From assembly GCA_964569295.1 (NCBI GenBank), contig CAZMVU010000019.1, forward strand, positions 1-39,490: a DNA stretch of 39,490 nucleotides, given 5' to 3'. Source of the DNA: CAZMVU01 sp964569295. Its GTDB lineage: Bacteria > Hydrogenedentota > Hydrogenedentia > Hydrogenedentales > JAGMZX01. Below the pieces are notes generated by a model. It was not told the DNA's origin, did not search any database, and saw nothing but the letters and a program-made list of their open reading frames with translations. Within the stretch, counting starts at the first letter, position 1; every line of letters starts with the position of its first letter. Below, piece after piece: positions 15,166 to 23,887 of this stretch. A program made the translations under genes and the position numbers.

Positions 15166-16590
15166 ATGCCCTCTGCGACACACATAGCTGAGCCGCGCTG
15201 GACCGGCGCCCGGGAGGTCATGCAGCTTTCGTGGCCCATTATCCTGGGCACCTTCTCCTACTCGGTGATGGATTTTGCCGACAAGCTCATGGTCGCCCAA
15301 CTGGGGCCCATACCCCTGGCGGCCATAGGCAGCGCGGCGGTGTGGTCATGGACGCTGGGCACCATTGTTTTTGGCATCGTGACGTCCGCGGCCACCTTTG
15401 TGGCGCAGTCGCTGGGCCGCGGCCGCCCGGAGGTTTGTGCATGCTATGCGTGGCAGGCCATTTATGTGGCCCTGCTCGCGTTTGTCGTGGCGGCGGTGCT
15501 GTATCCGCTGGCGGGCTATGGGTTTCGTCTCATGAACCACGAACCGGCGGTGACCCACCTCGAGGTAACGTACTTCCGCATTCGCCTGCTGGGTTATCCG
15601 GGCATGGCGTGGGTCATGGGGCTGGGCGCCTTTTTTCAGGCCGTAAACCATTCGCGGGTGCCCATGTACACGGCCTTCTTCGCCAATGCGTGCAACATCG
15701 GGCTCAATTACCTGCTCATATTCGGCAAGCTGGGTTTTCCGGAGCTCGGGGTGGCTGGCGCGGCCACAGCCACGGTATTTGCCCAGTGGCTGCAGGCGGT
15801 GTTGCTCACGGGCATCTTTCTCAACGCTTACTACCACCGCGAATTCGGCACGCGCACGGCCTGGCGCTTCGACAAAGGCCGCACCGGCGAGTTGTTGCGC
15901 ATCGGCGTGCCGGCCGGTATGAGCATGTTTATCGACGTGGCGAATTGGGGCGTGTTCATCAGCTTTGTCGTGGGCCATTTCGGGGCGGTGGCGCTGGCCT
16001 CGAACAACGTAGCGGTTACGTTCATGCACCTGAGCTTCATGCCGGCGGTTGGCGTGAGCCAGGGGGTGGCGGCGCTCGTGGGCCAGTATATCGGTGCGGG
16101 CGACATCCCCCGGGCCAAAGCGCGCACATACACCGCGTTGCGCATCGCCTGTATGTACATGGCGGGCATGGGCCTCATTTTCATCCTCTTTGGCCGCCCA
16201 TTGACCGCCGCCCTCTTCAGCGATGATCCGGCCGTGATCGATTTGGCGCGTTGGCTGCTCGTGCTCGCCGGAATTTTCCAGGTGTTCGACGCGGTAGCCA
16301 TCATCAGCATGGGGGCACTACGCGGTGCGGGGGATACACGCTGGATGATGTGGGCCACCTTTTTCCTGGCGTATCTCGGCTTCCTGCCGGCGGCGTTCGT
16401 GCTGGCCTATGTCTTCGAGGGGGGCGCCTTCGGCGCCTGGGTGGGCGCCACGGTGTACGTGGTAGCGCTCAGCAGTCTGTTGTTTGTGCGTTTTCGGAGC
16501 GAACGCTGGCGCCATATCAACATCTTTACGGCGGCCATGGCGCAGACAAGCGGCAACTCTACCCCACCGGCCGGACGCAGTGTGGTGTAG
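15166..16590 (+). CDS. MATE-family efflux transporter
   Basis: A 474-aa integral membrane protein with about 12 hydrophobic helices. The N-terminal half starts LSWPIILGTFSYSVMDFADKLMVAQLG, the typical MATE opening with a conserved aspartate in the first helices. The repeat-half boundary near LLRIGVPAGMSMFIDVANWGVFI again matches the family. MATE proteins export cationic drugs, metabolites or lipid-linked products by coupling to Na+ or H+ gradients; the substrate cannot be told. It diverges from the receiver-Fis regulator gene with 121 bp between starts, which makes local regulation by that protein possible. No strong Shine-Dalgarno is seen near ATG 15166. AGGG occurs farther upstream. Confidence 0.9.
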   Translation: MPSATHIAEPRWTGAREVMQLSWPIILGTFSYSVMDFADKLMVAQLGPIPLAAIGSAAVWSWTLGTIVFGIVTSAATFVAQSLGRGRPEVCACYAWQAIYVALLAFVVAAVLYPLAGYGFRLMNHEPAVTHLEVTYFRIRLLGYPGMAWVMGLGAFFQAVNHSRVPMYTAFFANACNIGLNYLLIFGKLGFPELGVAGAATATVFAQWLQAVLLTGIFLNAYYHREFGTRTAWRFDKGRTGELLRIGVPAGMSMFIDVANWGVFISFVVGHFGAVALASNNVAVTFMHLSFMPAVGVSQGVAALVGQYIGAGDIPRAKARTYTALRIACMYMAGMGLIFILFGRPLTAALFSDDPAVIDLARWLLVLAGIFQVFDAVAIISMGALRGAGDTRWMMWATFFLAYLGFLPAAFVLAYVFEGGAFGAWVGATVYVVALSSLLFVRFRSERWRHINIFTAAMAQTSGNSTPPAGRSVV

Positions 16591-16998
16591 ATTGCCCTGC
16601 CCCGATAAGATACGTACCGGAAAGGCGAGCACCCCCGCGAGCCGATCCGCGCTTGAAAGACAGGGGGGGCAAATGTGCTGTGGCAAGGAGAATTCGAATT
16701 CTTGAAATGGCCCCTGCCCCTTGGCACACTAACGACAGGCTGGCGTGGCACCCCATAGTGGACATGAGCAATGGCGCATGCGCAGCGCGCCTAACCGCCC
16801 TTGACACACGGCCTCAGCGGCCGCGCGCCGGGCCCGCTTTGCGGTATGCGCCTTTGCGGAACAGAACGTACGCAAACGCATGCCGGGCCACGCGCGCCTG
16901 TGCAACCACGCCATGCGCCCGCGCAAATCGCTGCGCGGTGCGGCCCCCCAGGAGGCGCGCCGGCAATACTGCGGCATCACCGCTACGAAGGAATGAGT
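16591..16998. other. Intergenic region upstream of the formyl/acetyltransferase gene
   Basis: A 408-bp region. It carries a partial copy of the dispersed repeat (GGCGAGC and GCGAGCCGA around CACCCCC, 16624-16645) and a 14-bp perfect palindrome, AGAATTCGAATTCT, near 16689-16702. TTGACA at 16801-16806 has no good -10 at 17 bp. The reading frame of the downstream gene is open through part of it, but there is no start signal or protein-like composition, so I treat it as non-coding. Confidence 0.45.
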
Positions 16999-18543
16999 AT
17001 GAGCAATGCCACCCCCGAGGGGCCGACAGCGACCCGTGTGGCCGTCATGGGTGAACAGCAAGCGGCCCATGCCGCGGCCCAGTTTTTGCTCGACCGCGAC
17101 GACACCACCGTGTGCGCGTTGCTCGCTACAACGCCGCAGGGCCGCGCGAACCTGGAGCCGCTGGCGAAGGAAAAGGACATTCCTTTCATCGAGGGCGAAC
17201 TCGAGCAACATACCGAGTCGCTCGCACGCATGCGGCTCGACTATCTGTTCACCTTTCAGCACCGGCGCACCCTCGCCCCCGAGGTCCTCACGATCGCGCG
17301 GCGCGGCGCGGTGAACATGCACCTGGGCGCCCTGCCACGCTATGCCGGCTGGTATCCGGTGGTGTGGGCGATTCTCAATGGCGAGCCCGAGGCCGGGGTC
17401 ACCCTGCATGAACTGACCGAAGAACCGAACGCGGGTGCCATTCTCGCACAGGCGGCGGCGCCTATCCAGGCTGATACCACGGCGCGCGAGCTCTTCGTGC
17501 GGCTCGTGAACCGGGGCATTATGCTTTTCCGCGATGCCTATCCCTTGCTGCGCACCGATGGTATTCGTGCCGTACCCCAGAATCTGGCGCAGCGTACCTA
17601 CTATGGCATGGATAGCCTCGATCTGGCTGCGGACAGCCGAATCGACTGGAGCGCCTCGGCCGACGAAATCTGCCGGCGTATTCGCGCATTTACCTTCAAA
17701 CCCTATCATCTGCCGGGCACCCATATTCATGTGCCCGGCGGCGCCCCGCGTGCGGTGACCATCACCGGCGCGCGCGTGGAAAGAACGAAACATGCCGCGC
17801 CCGCCGCCGGCCGTGTGCGCGATGTCCTGCCCAACGGCGAACTGCGTGTCGAGGCGGGCGACGGCAACGCGGTTTGCATCGCCCAGTTGGATGGCCGCAA
17901 TCCCCGGGCTTTCTTGAATGCCCTGGGCATCGATCCGGCCACACTGCGTTTCGCCGGTCCGGAAACGCCCCCGGCAAAACCGCGCCCGGACCCCACCCGC
18001 CGCACCCAACCGGACGTCGGGCCGTATTGCACCATTTCCGACGATGTGCAGTTCGGTAAGGGGGTGCAGGTCTACGGCCACGCGCACCTCTATGGTTGTA
18101 CCATAGGCGACGATTCACACATCGGCCGGTTTGTGGAAATTCAGCGCGATGTCACCCTCGGCCGGGGGGTGCGTGTGCAGACCCATACTTTCATCTGCAG
18201 CGGGGTTACGCTCGAAGACGATGTTTTCATCGGCCACAATGTGAACTTCATCAACGACCGCTACCCCACCGCGCCGAAAGCGCGCCCGCCCGCCGGGCGG
18301 CCGCCCGAGCCCATCCGCGTCAAACGCGGCGCGAGCATCGGCACGGGCGCCGTGGTGATGGCGGGGTTAACCATCGGCGAGGGAGCCGTGGTGGGCGCGG
18401 GCAGCGTGGTCATGCACGATGTGCCGCCCCACACCATCGTGGCCGGGGTACCGGCGTGCGCCATACGCGAGTTGCCGCCCGAAGATCAGTGGGAAGGCGG
18501 TGAGCGGCGCAATCCGGAAGCTGGCGGGGAGAGCCCGGCCTGA
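16999..18543 (+). CDS. Formyltransferase fused to a left-handed beta-helix acyltransferase (nucleotide-sugar modification)
   Basis: A 514-aa two-domain protein. Residues about 10-290 match the formyltransferase fold of methionyl-tRNA and sugar-nucleotide N-formyltransferases. Landmarks are NMHLGALPRYAGWYPVVWAILNG with Asn106 and His108, then EAGVTLHELTEEPNAGAILAQ. The usual catalytic Asp (DAG or DTG) is Asn144 here. A C-terminal Formyl_trans_C-like segment follows. Residues about 335-490 are hexapeptide repeats of a left-handed beta-helix (CTIGDDSHIGRFVEIQRDVTLGRGV, IGTGAVVMAGLTIGEGAVVGAGSVV) typical of sugar O- or N-acetyltransferases. It likely acylates an amino sugar for a surface glycan. 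ATG 16999 has AAGGA 6 nt upstream; ATG 16993 has none. Confidence 0.82.
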   Translation: MSNATPEGPTATRVAVMGEQQAAHAAAQFLLDRDDTTVCALLATTPQGRANLEPLAKEKDIPFIEGELEQHTESLARMRLDYLFTFQHRRTLAPEVLTIARRGAVNMHLGALPRYAGWYPVVWAILNGEPEAGVTLHELTEEPNAGAILAQAAAPIQADTTARELFVRLVNRGIMLFRDAYPLLRTDGIRAVPQNLAQRTYYGMDSLDLAADSRIDWSASADEICRRIRAFTFKPYHLPGTHIHVPGGAPRAVTITGARVERTKHAAPAAGRVRDVLPNGELRVEAGDGNAVCIAQLDGRNPRAFLNALGIDPATLRFAGPETPPAKPRPDPTRRTQPDVGPYCTISDDVQFGKGVQVYGHAHLYGCTIGDDSHIGRFVEIQRDVTLGRGVRVQTHTFICSGVTLEDDVFIGHNVNFINDRYPTAPKARPPAGRPPEPIRVKRGASIGTGAVVMAGLTIGEGAVVGAGSVVMHDVPPHTIVAGVPACAIRELPPEDQWEGGERRNPEAGGESPA

Positions 18544-18614
18544 CTTGTATGCGCTCAATGGGCAGGAAACCCGCCGCCAGGGAGCGGGTGACCGAAACAG
18601 GCGCTGGCACTTCT

Positions 18615-18622
18615 GGTAGAAT
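18615..18622 (+). promoter_or_regulatory. Extended -10 promoter element of hicAB
   Basis: TGGTAGAAT (TGn plus TAGAAT at 18617-18622) lies 20 bp before the hicA ATG at 18643. The -35 region is weak, as is common with an extended -10. The resulting leader would be short and lacks a clear ribosome-binding site. Confidence 0.4.
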
Positions 18623-18642
18623 AGCGGCCAAGACAACCTGAA

Positions 18643-18903
18643 ATGAGCAAGTACGCCAAGCTACGATTAAAGATTCTTGCAGGGACTTCTGACGCAAATA
18701 TTCGGTTCTCGGAGCTCTGCCAGTTATTAGAGCGTCTGGGTTTTGAAGAGCGCGTAAAAGGTGATCATCACATCTTCACTCGAGAGAACGCAGGCGAGAT
18801 AATCAACCTTCAGCCGAAAGCGGGGATGGCGAAAGCTTACCAGGTGCGACAGGTGCGCGCGCTTCTGATAAAATATAAGCTAGGAGCACAAGGTGTCGAT
18901 TAA
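18643..18903 (+). CDS. hicA: HicA-family mRNA interferase toxin
   Basis: An 86-aa double-stranded-RNA-binding-fold toxin. It has the HicA pattern: LCQLLERLGFEERVKGDHHIFTRE carries the catalytic histidine in the GDHHIF motif, followed by LQPKAGMAKAYQVRQVRALL. HicA cleaves mRNA when freed from its antitoxin and arrests growth. The N-terminus is slightly longer than the minimal family (about 60-80 aa). The gene overlaps the start of hicB by 11 bp in the normal toxin-first order, so it is translationally coupled. It lies 100 bp after the formyl/acetyltransferase gene but appears to have its own promoter. Confidence 0.9.
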   Translation: MSKYAKLRLKILAGTSDANIRFSELCQLLERLGFEERVKGDHHIFTRENAGEIINLQPKAGMAKAYQVRQVRALLIKYKLGAQGVD

Positions 18904-19105
18904 GTACGAACTTATCATCTACTGGAGCGCGGAAGACGAGGCCTTCATTGTCGAGGTGCCCGAGTTGCCGGGTTGCATGGCGGACGGCGCCTCGTACGAG
19001 GAAGCAGTGGCGAATGTCAAGGTAGTAATCGCCGAGTGGATTGAAACCGCGCGTGCGCTGGGCCGTGACATCCCCAAACCAAAAGGCCGCCTGCTCTACG
19101 CCTGA
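18893..19105 (+). CDS. hicB: HicB-family antitoxin (short form)
   Basis: A 70-aa partial RNase H-fold antitoxin with the family core YWSAEDEAFIVEVPELPGCMADGASYEEAVANVKVVIAEWIETA. It ends shortly afterwards (RDIPKPKGRLLYA) and has no separate C-terminal DNA-binding domain. Autoregulation must therefore be weak or depend on another protein. The start is GTG at 18893, with TAGGAG 6-7 nt upstream inside hicA. It neutralises HicA by binding its active face. A decayed second hicB lies about 100 bp downstream. Confidence 0.9.
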   Translation: MSIKYELIIYWSAEDEAFIVEVPELPGCMADGASYEEAVANVKVVIAEWIETARALGRDIPKPKGRLLYA

Positions 19106-19232
19106 AGACCGAAAGCCATAGCACACCCCCGAGACGCCCCCGGTAGACACTCCGTGGGGTGCTTTGTAGTGTTAGTAACTGTAGTTGTGAGTGCCCCAAG
19201 GACTATGCAAGCAGGGCTACAAGAAGACGAAT

Positions 19233-19385
19233 AGGAGCGAGGAAACAATACTCTTTCATGTGAAGATGGAACGCGCCGAGGATGGCTGGATTGTCGTCTA
19301 ATGTCCAGCATTGCCCGGCTGCGTGTCGCAGGGACGCGCTGAAGAAGAAGCGCTTGCCAACATTCGCGAAGCAATCACGGCCTGA
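19233..19385 (+). pseudogene. Decayed second hicB
   Basis: Read in one frame, this gives TILFHVKMERAEDGWIVV, a TAA stop at 19299-19301, then CPALPGCVSQGRAEEEALANIREAIT and a stop at 19383. Both halves are clear HicB core sequence (compare VPELPGCMADGASYEEAVANVK in the intact neighbour). The stop replaces what is normally a Glu codon (GAA to TAA needs one change). The expected initiation codon also seems lost, although an AGGAG site survives at 19233-19237. No matching hicA remnant is recognisable upstream. It is a relic of a second toxin-antitoxin module. Confidence 0.75.
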
Positions 19386-19398
19386 CTATGGGCGGAAG

Positions 19399-20143
19399 AT
19401 GAAAAGACAACAAAGCCAGCGTAGTCAGGAACCATGTGACCAGCACAGCCGCCTGCGGCCGAGCGGTGGTTATCGGGCGCTACGTTCGTTTCAAACGGCG
19501 ACCATCGTCTACGATGCCACGGTGTTCTTTTGCGAGCGCTTCCTGGACCAACGCTCGCGCAAGGTTGACCAGATGGTGCAGGCCGCGCGCAGCGGGCGGC
19601 AGAATATCGCGGAGGGCAGCCGCGCTGCGGCGACTTCGAGCCAGACCGAACTGCGGCTGGTCAACGTCGCCCGGGCCAGCTTGGATGAACTCTTGCTGGA
19701 CTACGAGGATTTTCTTCGGCAGCGGGGGCTTCCACAGTGGGCCAAGGACGCACCAGAGGCCAGAAGGGTAAGGGCGGTAGGCCGTGAGCATCCCACAGGA
19801 CCGGAGCAGCGATTTGGACCGTACGCGGCGTGGCTTGACTCGGATGACCCGGCTATCTGCGCGAATGCGGTTATTTGCCTGATTCATCAAACCAACTTCC
19901 TGCTGGATAGGCAGATTGCCAGCCTTGAAAAGGGCATTTGTTGAAGACGGTGGCTATTCCGAGCGCCTTGCGGCGGCACGCATTGCCCATCGCAAACGTC
20001 AGCAGGAAGAAGACACCGCGCCCAGTTGTCCACAGTGCGGTAAGCCCATGGCCGTACGCACAGCCCGGAAAGGCGCCAACGCCGGCGCGCAGTTCTGGGG
20101 CTGCTCGGCGTATCCCCAGTGCCGGGGTACGCGGAAACTGTGA
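19399..20143 (+). pseudogene. Four-helix-bundle suffix-domain protein with C-terminal zinc ribbon, frameshifted
   Basis: The first part (ATG 19399 to stop 19944) reads GGYRALRSFQTATIVYDATVFFCERFL and SRKVDQMVQAARSGRQNIAEGS, the 23S rRNA intervening-sequence four-helix-bundle fold. The suffix segment DYEDFLRQRGLPQWAKDAPEA and CLIHQTNFLLDRQIASLEK follow. The frame then breaks at AAAAGGG (about 19928-19934). Removing one base continues AFVEDGGYSERLAAARIAHRK into a C4 zinc ribbon (CPQCGKPM, then FWGCSAYPQCRG) ending at 20143. The zinc ribbon resembles those at the C-terminus of topoisomerase I. The protein's role is unknown. The break in a homopolymer run may be a true mutation or a sequencing error. 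Sequence after the break is well conserved, so if real it is recent. Confidence 0.8.
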
Positions 20144-20170
20144 ACGAAACGGAACGAACCAGCCCAAAGA

Positions 20171-20201
20171 GATCGGACCGATCCGACCGATCGGTCCGAT
20201 A
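20171..20201. repeat. Inverted repeat / hairpin before mfd
   Basis: ATCGGACCGAT (20172-20182) and ATCGGTCCGAT (20190-20200) form a perfect 11-bp stem with a 7-nt loop, itself CGACC-like. There is no T tract. It lies between the zinc-ribbon gene and mfd and may be a 3' stabiliser or a simple-sequence repeat grown from TCGGACCGA units. Confidence 0.6.
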
Positions 20202-20244
20202 GAAGATAGAGAACTGCAAGCAGTAACTGAATACCTCATCCCCC

Positions 20245-23200
20245 ATGCCCATCACCTTACCTGAATTCACCTTCATTGATGACGCCGCCCGCATCGCGGG
20301 GCGCGACAACCGCCCCGTGCTCGAAATCGTGGGACCGTGGGGCGCGGCGAAAACGCTGGCCGCCGTGCAGGTGGCGCAGCGCCTCGAGCGGCCCATGCTC
20401 TTCATCACGCCGGGGCGTATCGAGTCGGAGGCGGTCCACGACGACCTCACCACGTTCATGGGCGAGGAGCGGGCGTTCTTGTTTCCCGCGTGGGAGGTGC
20501 TGCCGGAAGACTCGATGGACCCGGCGGACGACGTGATCGCGGAGCGTCTCGAGACCCTGGGGAATCTGGCCGCGGCGCTGGACCGGGGCGAGCCGGTGTG
20601 TGCCGTGGCGCCGTTGCGCGCGCTCTTGCAGCATGTGCTGCGCCGCAAGTATCTGCAGAAGCGCAGCATCACCCTCGAACTGGGTGAGGAGTACAACCTC
20701 GACGATCTCCTCGAGCAGCTCGTGAAAATGGGCTACGAGCGCGAGGTTATGGTCGAGCAGCGCGGCCAGATGAGTCTGCGCGGCGGCATCTTCGACGTTT
20801 TCCCCATCTCCGCCGAGCTGCCGTACCGCATCGAGTTTTTCGGCGATGAAGTGGACTCGGTCCGCCGTTTCGAGCCGGAGACCCAGCGCAGCGTTGATCG
20901 GGAGGAGACGGTCCAGATTCTGCCGCGCTCGGAAAAGCGCATGCTCAAGGAGGTCCTTGAAAAGGAAGATGCCCTCGGGGTCATTACCGATTACTTTCCC
21001 AAAAACCTGCTGGTCGCCATCGACGAGCCGGCCGCCGTCACCGAGATGGCGGACAAACTCGCGGGTCAGGTGGGCGAGAGCACGCATTTCGTGCGGTGGG
21101 AAGACATGGCCGCGAAGCTCGCCCGCTACAGCCGCATTCACCTCGCCCAAGTGGCCCATGCCAAGACCCGCGGCGCCGAGCGCATTGTCGCCTCGATGCA
21201 TGCGGTGGGCACGTTCACCGGCAAGGCGGAGGGCTTCTGGGACCAGCTCACCAAGTGGGACGCCGGCGGCTACCGCGTGCGGCTCTTGTGCGACAACACG
21301 GGCGAGCGGCGCCGGCTGCTCGAGCTGCTCGAGGAGAAGGGTTACCGCCCGGGCCAGGACCGCTTCGACCTGGAGGTGGATATCGGCCGGTTGCGTGCGG
21401 GGTTCGTGGCGCCGGGCGACAAGCTCGCGGTACTCAGCGAGCGCGAAATCTTCGGGCGCCACTACGTGCGCCGCAAACGCCGCCGCTTCGAGGCGGGCGC
21501 CACCATCACCCAGTTCTCCGACCTCAAGGCCGGCGACTACATCGTCCACGAGTTCCACGGCATCGGCCGGTACCAGGGTTTGCGGCGGTTTGCGGGCAAG
21601 GCCGGCGACTTCCTGTCGATCCAGTACCAGCGCGGCGATACCATCTACGTGCCCGCCACGCACATCGACCAGGTGCAGAAGTACGTCGGCGGCGACGGCG
21701 CCACGCCGAAAGTCGACAAGGTGGGCGGCGCCACGTGGGCACGCACACGCAAGAAGGTACAGAAGGCCGTACGCGAACTGACGGATGATCTGGTGAAACT
21801 CTATGCCCAGCGTGAGCATGGCCGCGGCATTGCGGCGGGGCCCGACACGCCGTGGCAGCGTGAGTTCGAGGAGGCCTTCCCCTACGACGAAACGCCGGAC
21901 CAGATTCGCGCCATCGAGGACGTGAAGCGCGACATGGAAAAGTCGCTTTGCATGGACCGGCTCATCTGCGGCGACGTGGGCTACGGCAAGACCGAGGTGG
22001 CCTTGCGCGCCGCGTTCAAGTGCGTCATGGAAGGCCGCCAAGCCGCGCTCCTCGCGCCGACCACGGTGCTCGTGCATCAGCACTACACCACCTTTGCCGA
22101 GCGTCTTGCCGATTTTCCGGTCGAGGTGGACATGCTCAGCCGCTTCCGTACCCAGGCCCAGCAGCGGCACACCATCGCGCGGCTGAAGGAGGGCGCGGTC
22201 AACATTATCATCGGCACGCACCGGCTCATCTCGAAAGACATCCGGTTCAAGGATCTCGGACTCATCATCATCGACGAAGAGCAGCGCTTCGGTGTCGCGC
22301 ACAAGGAGAAGCTGAAACAGGCGCGCACCCATGTGGACGTGCTCACGCTGTCGGCCACGCCCATCCCGCGCACGCTCAACTTCTCGCTCATGGGCATCCG
22401 CGATATGAGCCTCATCAACACCGCGCCCAACGACCGGCTGCCCATCCACACCTGCGTCGACGCATGGGATGAGGCGCTCGTGCAGGAGGCCCTCGTGCGC
22501 GAGCTTCAGCGTGAAGGACAGGTTTACTACCTGCACAACCGCGTGCAGACGATCGAGAAGGTGGCCCACCGCATTCGCGAGCTCGTGCCCCAGGCGCGCG
22601 TCGCCATCGGCCACGGCCAGATGCACCGTCATGAACTCGAGGACGTCATGGCGGCGTTTATCCGCCACGAGGTCGATGTGCTCGTATGCACCACGATCAT
22701 CGCCTCGGGCATCGACATCCCGAACGCGAACACCATCATCATAGACCGCGCCGACACCTTCGGCCTCGCCGATCTCTACCAGATTCGCGGGCGCGTCGGA
22801 CGCTACAAGCACCGGGCGTTTGCCTACCTCCTCGTGCCGGGCGACCGCGCCATCTCCGAGGAAGCGCAGAAGCGGCTCAAGGCACTCGAGGAATTCTCGG
22901 CGCTGGGCTCGGGCTACCGTATCGCCCTGCGCGACCTCGAGATTCGCGGCTGCGGCGATCTGCTGGGCGCGGAACAGAGCGGCAACATCATCTCCGTGGG
23001 CTACGAAACCTACAAGGACCTCCTCGCCGAGGCCGTCGCCGAGATCAAGGGCGAGCCCATCCGCCGCCGCCCGCTGCCCGGCTTCGAGATCGCCGCCGAT
23101 GCCTACATCCCCGACGACTACGTGCCCACGCCCGTGCAGAAGATCAACCTCTACCGGCGCGTGGCGGGTGTGCAGTCCGTCGAAGAACTCGACGAGATCG

Positions 23201-23517
23201 CCGCGGAACTCGCCGACCGTTTCGGGCGGCTGCCCGGCCCCGTGAAGCGGCTACTCGAGATCATGCGTACACGCGCCATGGCCAGCGAGCTCGGCGTGAT
23301 GAACATGAGTGGGGCGACGCGCGCCGTATCCGTCGAGTTCGAGGACAACCGCTACCTCGAACCGCGCCCCATGGCCGCGCTGCGCGAGGTCTTCCACGAT
23401 CACGTAACTTCCTCCTGGAAACGCGACAAGCACCCGGAAATCTCGATCACCATCGGCGAACACGAAGACCCCGTGCAGGAAGCCCAGCGCTTGCTCAAGG
23501 TGCTGGCGGATTTGTAG
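20245..23517 (+). CDS. mfd: Transcription-repair coupling factor
   Basis: A 1090-aa protein, slightly shorter than E. coli Mfd (1148 aa). Residues 1-300 form the UvrB-homology region (GQMSLRGGIFDVFPISAELPYRIEFFGDEVDSVRRF). The RNA polymerase-interacting CarD-like domain starts near residue 420 (FSDLKAGDYIVHEFHGIGRYQGL). The RecG-like translocase has Walker A GDVGYGKTEVALRAAF at 576 and the DEEQ box at Asp677-Gln680. VLTLSATPIPRTLNFSLMGIRD and RADTFGLADLYQIRGRVGR are motifs III and VI. The C-terminal TRCF domain closes the protein. Mfd removes stalled RNA polymerase at DNA lesions and recruits UvrA. The start is ATG 20245; no strong ribosome-binding site precedes it. Confidence 0.97.
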   Translation: MPITLPEFTFIDDAARIAGRDNRPVLEIVGPWGAAKTLAAVQVAQRLERPMLFITPGRIESEAVHDDLTTFMGEERAFLFPAWEVLPEDSMDPADDVIAERLETLGNLAAALDRGEPVCAVAPLRALLQHVLRRKYLQKRSITLELGEEYNLDDLLEQLVKMGYEREVMVEQRGQMSLRGGIFDVFPISAELPYRIEFFGDEVDSVRRFEPETQRSVDREETVQILPRSEKRMLKEVLEKEDALGVITDYFPKNLLVAIDEPAAVTEMADKLAGQVGESTHFVRWEDMAAKLARYSRIHLAQVAHAKTRGAERIVASMHAVGTFTGKAEGFWDQLTKWDAGGYRVRLLCDNTGERRRLLELLEEKGYRPGQDRFDLEVDIGRLRAGFVAPGDKLAVLSEREIFGRHYVRRKRRRFEAGATITQFSDLKAGDYIVHEFHGIGRYQGLRRFAGKAGDFLSIQYQRGDTIYVPATHIDQVQKYVGGDGATPKVDKVGGATWARTRKKVQKAVRELTDDLVKLYAQREHGRGIAAGPDTPWQREFEEAFPYDETPDQIRAIEDVKRDMEKSLCMDRLICGDVGYGKTEVALRAAFKCVMEGRQAALLAPTTVLVHQHYTTFAERLADFPVEVDMLSRFRTQAQQRHTIARLKEGAVNIIIGTHRLISKDIRFKDLGLIIIDEEQRFGVAHKEKLKQARTHVDVLTLSATPIPRTLNFSLMGIRDMSLINTAPNDRLPIHTCVDAWDEALVQEALVRELQREGQVYYLHNRVQTIEKVAHRIRELVPQARVAIGHGQMHRHELEDVMAAFIRHEVDVLVCTTIIASGIDIPNANTIIIDRADTFGLADLYQIRGRVGRYKHRAFAYLLVPGDRAISEEAQKRLKALEEFSALGSGYRIALRDLEIRGCGDLLGAEQSGNIISVGYETYKDLLAEAVAEIKGEPIRRRPLPGFEIAADAYIPDDYVPTPVQKINLYRRVAGVQSVEELDEIAAELADRFGRLPGPVKRLLEIMRTRAMASELGVMNMSGATRAVSVEFEDNRYLEPRPMAALREVFHDHVTSSWKRDKHPEISITIGEHEDPVQEAQRLLKVLADL

Positions 23518-23887
23518 CGGGGAGAGTCACCCCTCCTATAGAATGGCTGTTGTCCGGCGGTTACTGCGTTTAATTGGCCTGGGCCTGATCCGGATATTAT
23601 GGGCCGCGGTGACTGGCCCCAGAAAAAAACGGAAGGCGATCACGCGATGCGCAACGCGCGAAAGTGGCTTCTCGGCTGTGGGGGCAGGGGCCATGGCAGC
23701 ACCCCCGGAGCGCCGGCCTTCCTCGATAAGCTGCGCGCTTTTCTGGCAGCGCATGCGCCGGAACTGGCAGCCCAAGCCTGCCGCCCTTATGAAACGCAGG
23801 GTTGCATAAGCTCGGCAAACCGGTCCATATTAAACGCAGCGTTTAATATGGACCGGTTTCGCCGCCATATGATCGGCAGCGTTTAAT
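23518..23887. other. Intergenic region between mfd and fic
   Basis: A 370-bp region. Two overlapping small frames could be read, one from ATG 23543 beginning with a hydrophobic stretch and one from ATG 23647 preceded by GGAAGG. Neither resembles a known family and both run into the palindrome, so I do not call them genes. TATAGAAT at about 23536 resembles a -10 element. The last 70 bp hold the palindrome and the half-site described separately. Confidence 0.45.
23817..23859. promoter_or_regulatory. Perfect 43-bp palindrome upstream of fic (candidate operator)
   Basis: Two 21-bp arms are exact reverse complements around a single central A at 23838. The inner part of the right arm reads GCGTTTAATATGGACC. 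The 14-bp word AGCGTTTAATATGG (23838-23851) is repeated exactly 40 bp downstream at 23878-23891, where it overlaps the fic start codon. The spacing and the palindromic form fit a multi-site operator for a dimeric DNA-binding protein. The winged-helix C-terminus of the Fic protein itself is an obvious candidate. Confidence 0.65.

Noticed and set aside
16801..16830. TTGACA as a promoter for the formyl/acetyltransferase gene
   Set aside because: There is no acceptable -10 hexamer at 15-19 bp downstream.
19106..19232. Possible hicA relic before the decayed hicB
   Set aside because: No HicA core (GxHHxF) is readable in any frame of this stretch.
20257..22812. 851-codon open frame on the minus strand
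   Set aside because: It lies entirely antisense to mfd. GC-rich codon bias leaves this frame without stops; the translation is His/Arg/Leu-rich and matches no family.
23543..23886. Two small plus-strand frames between mfd and fic
   Set aside because: No family resemblance, weak start signals, and both run into the palindrome; kept only as a note on the intergenic region.
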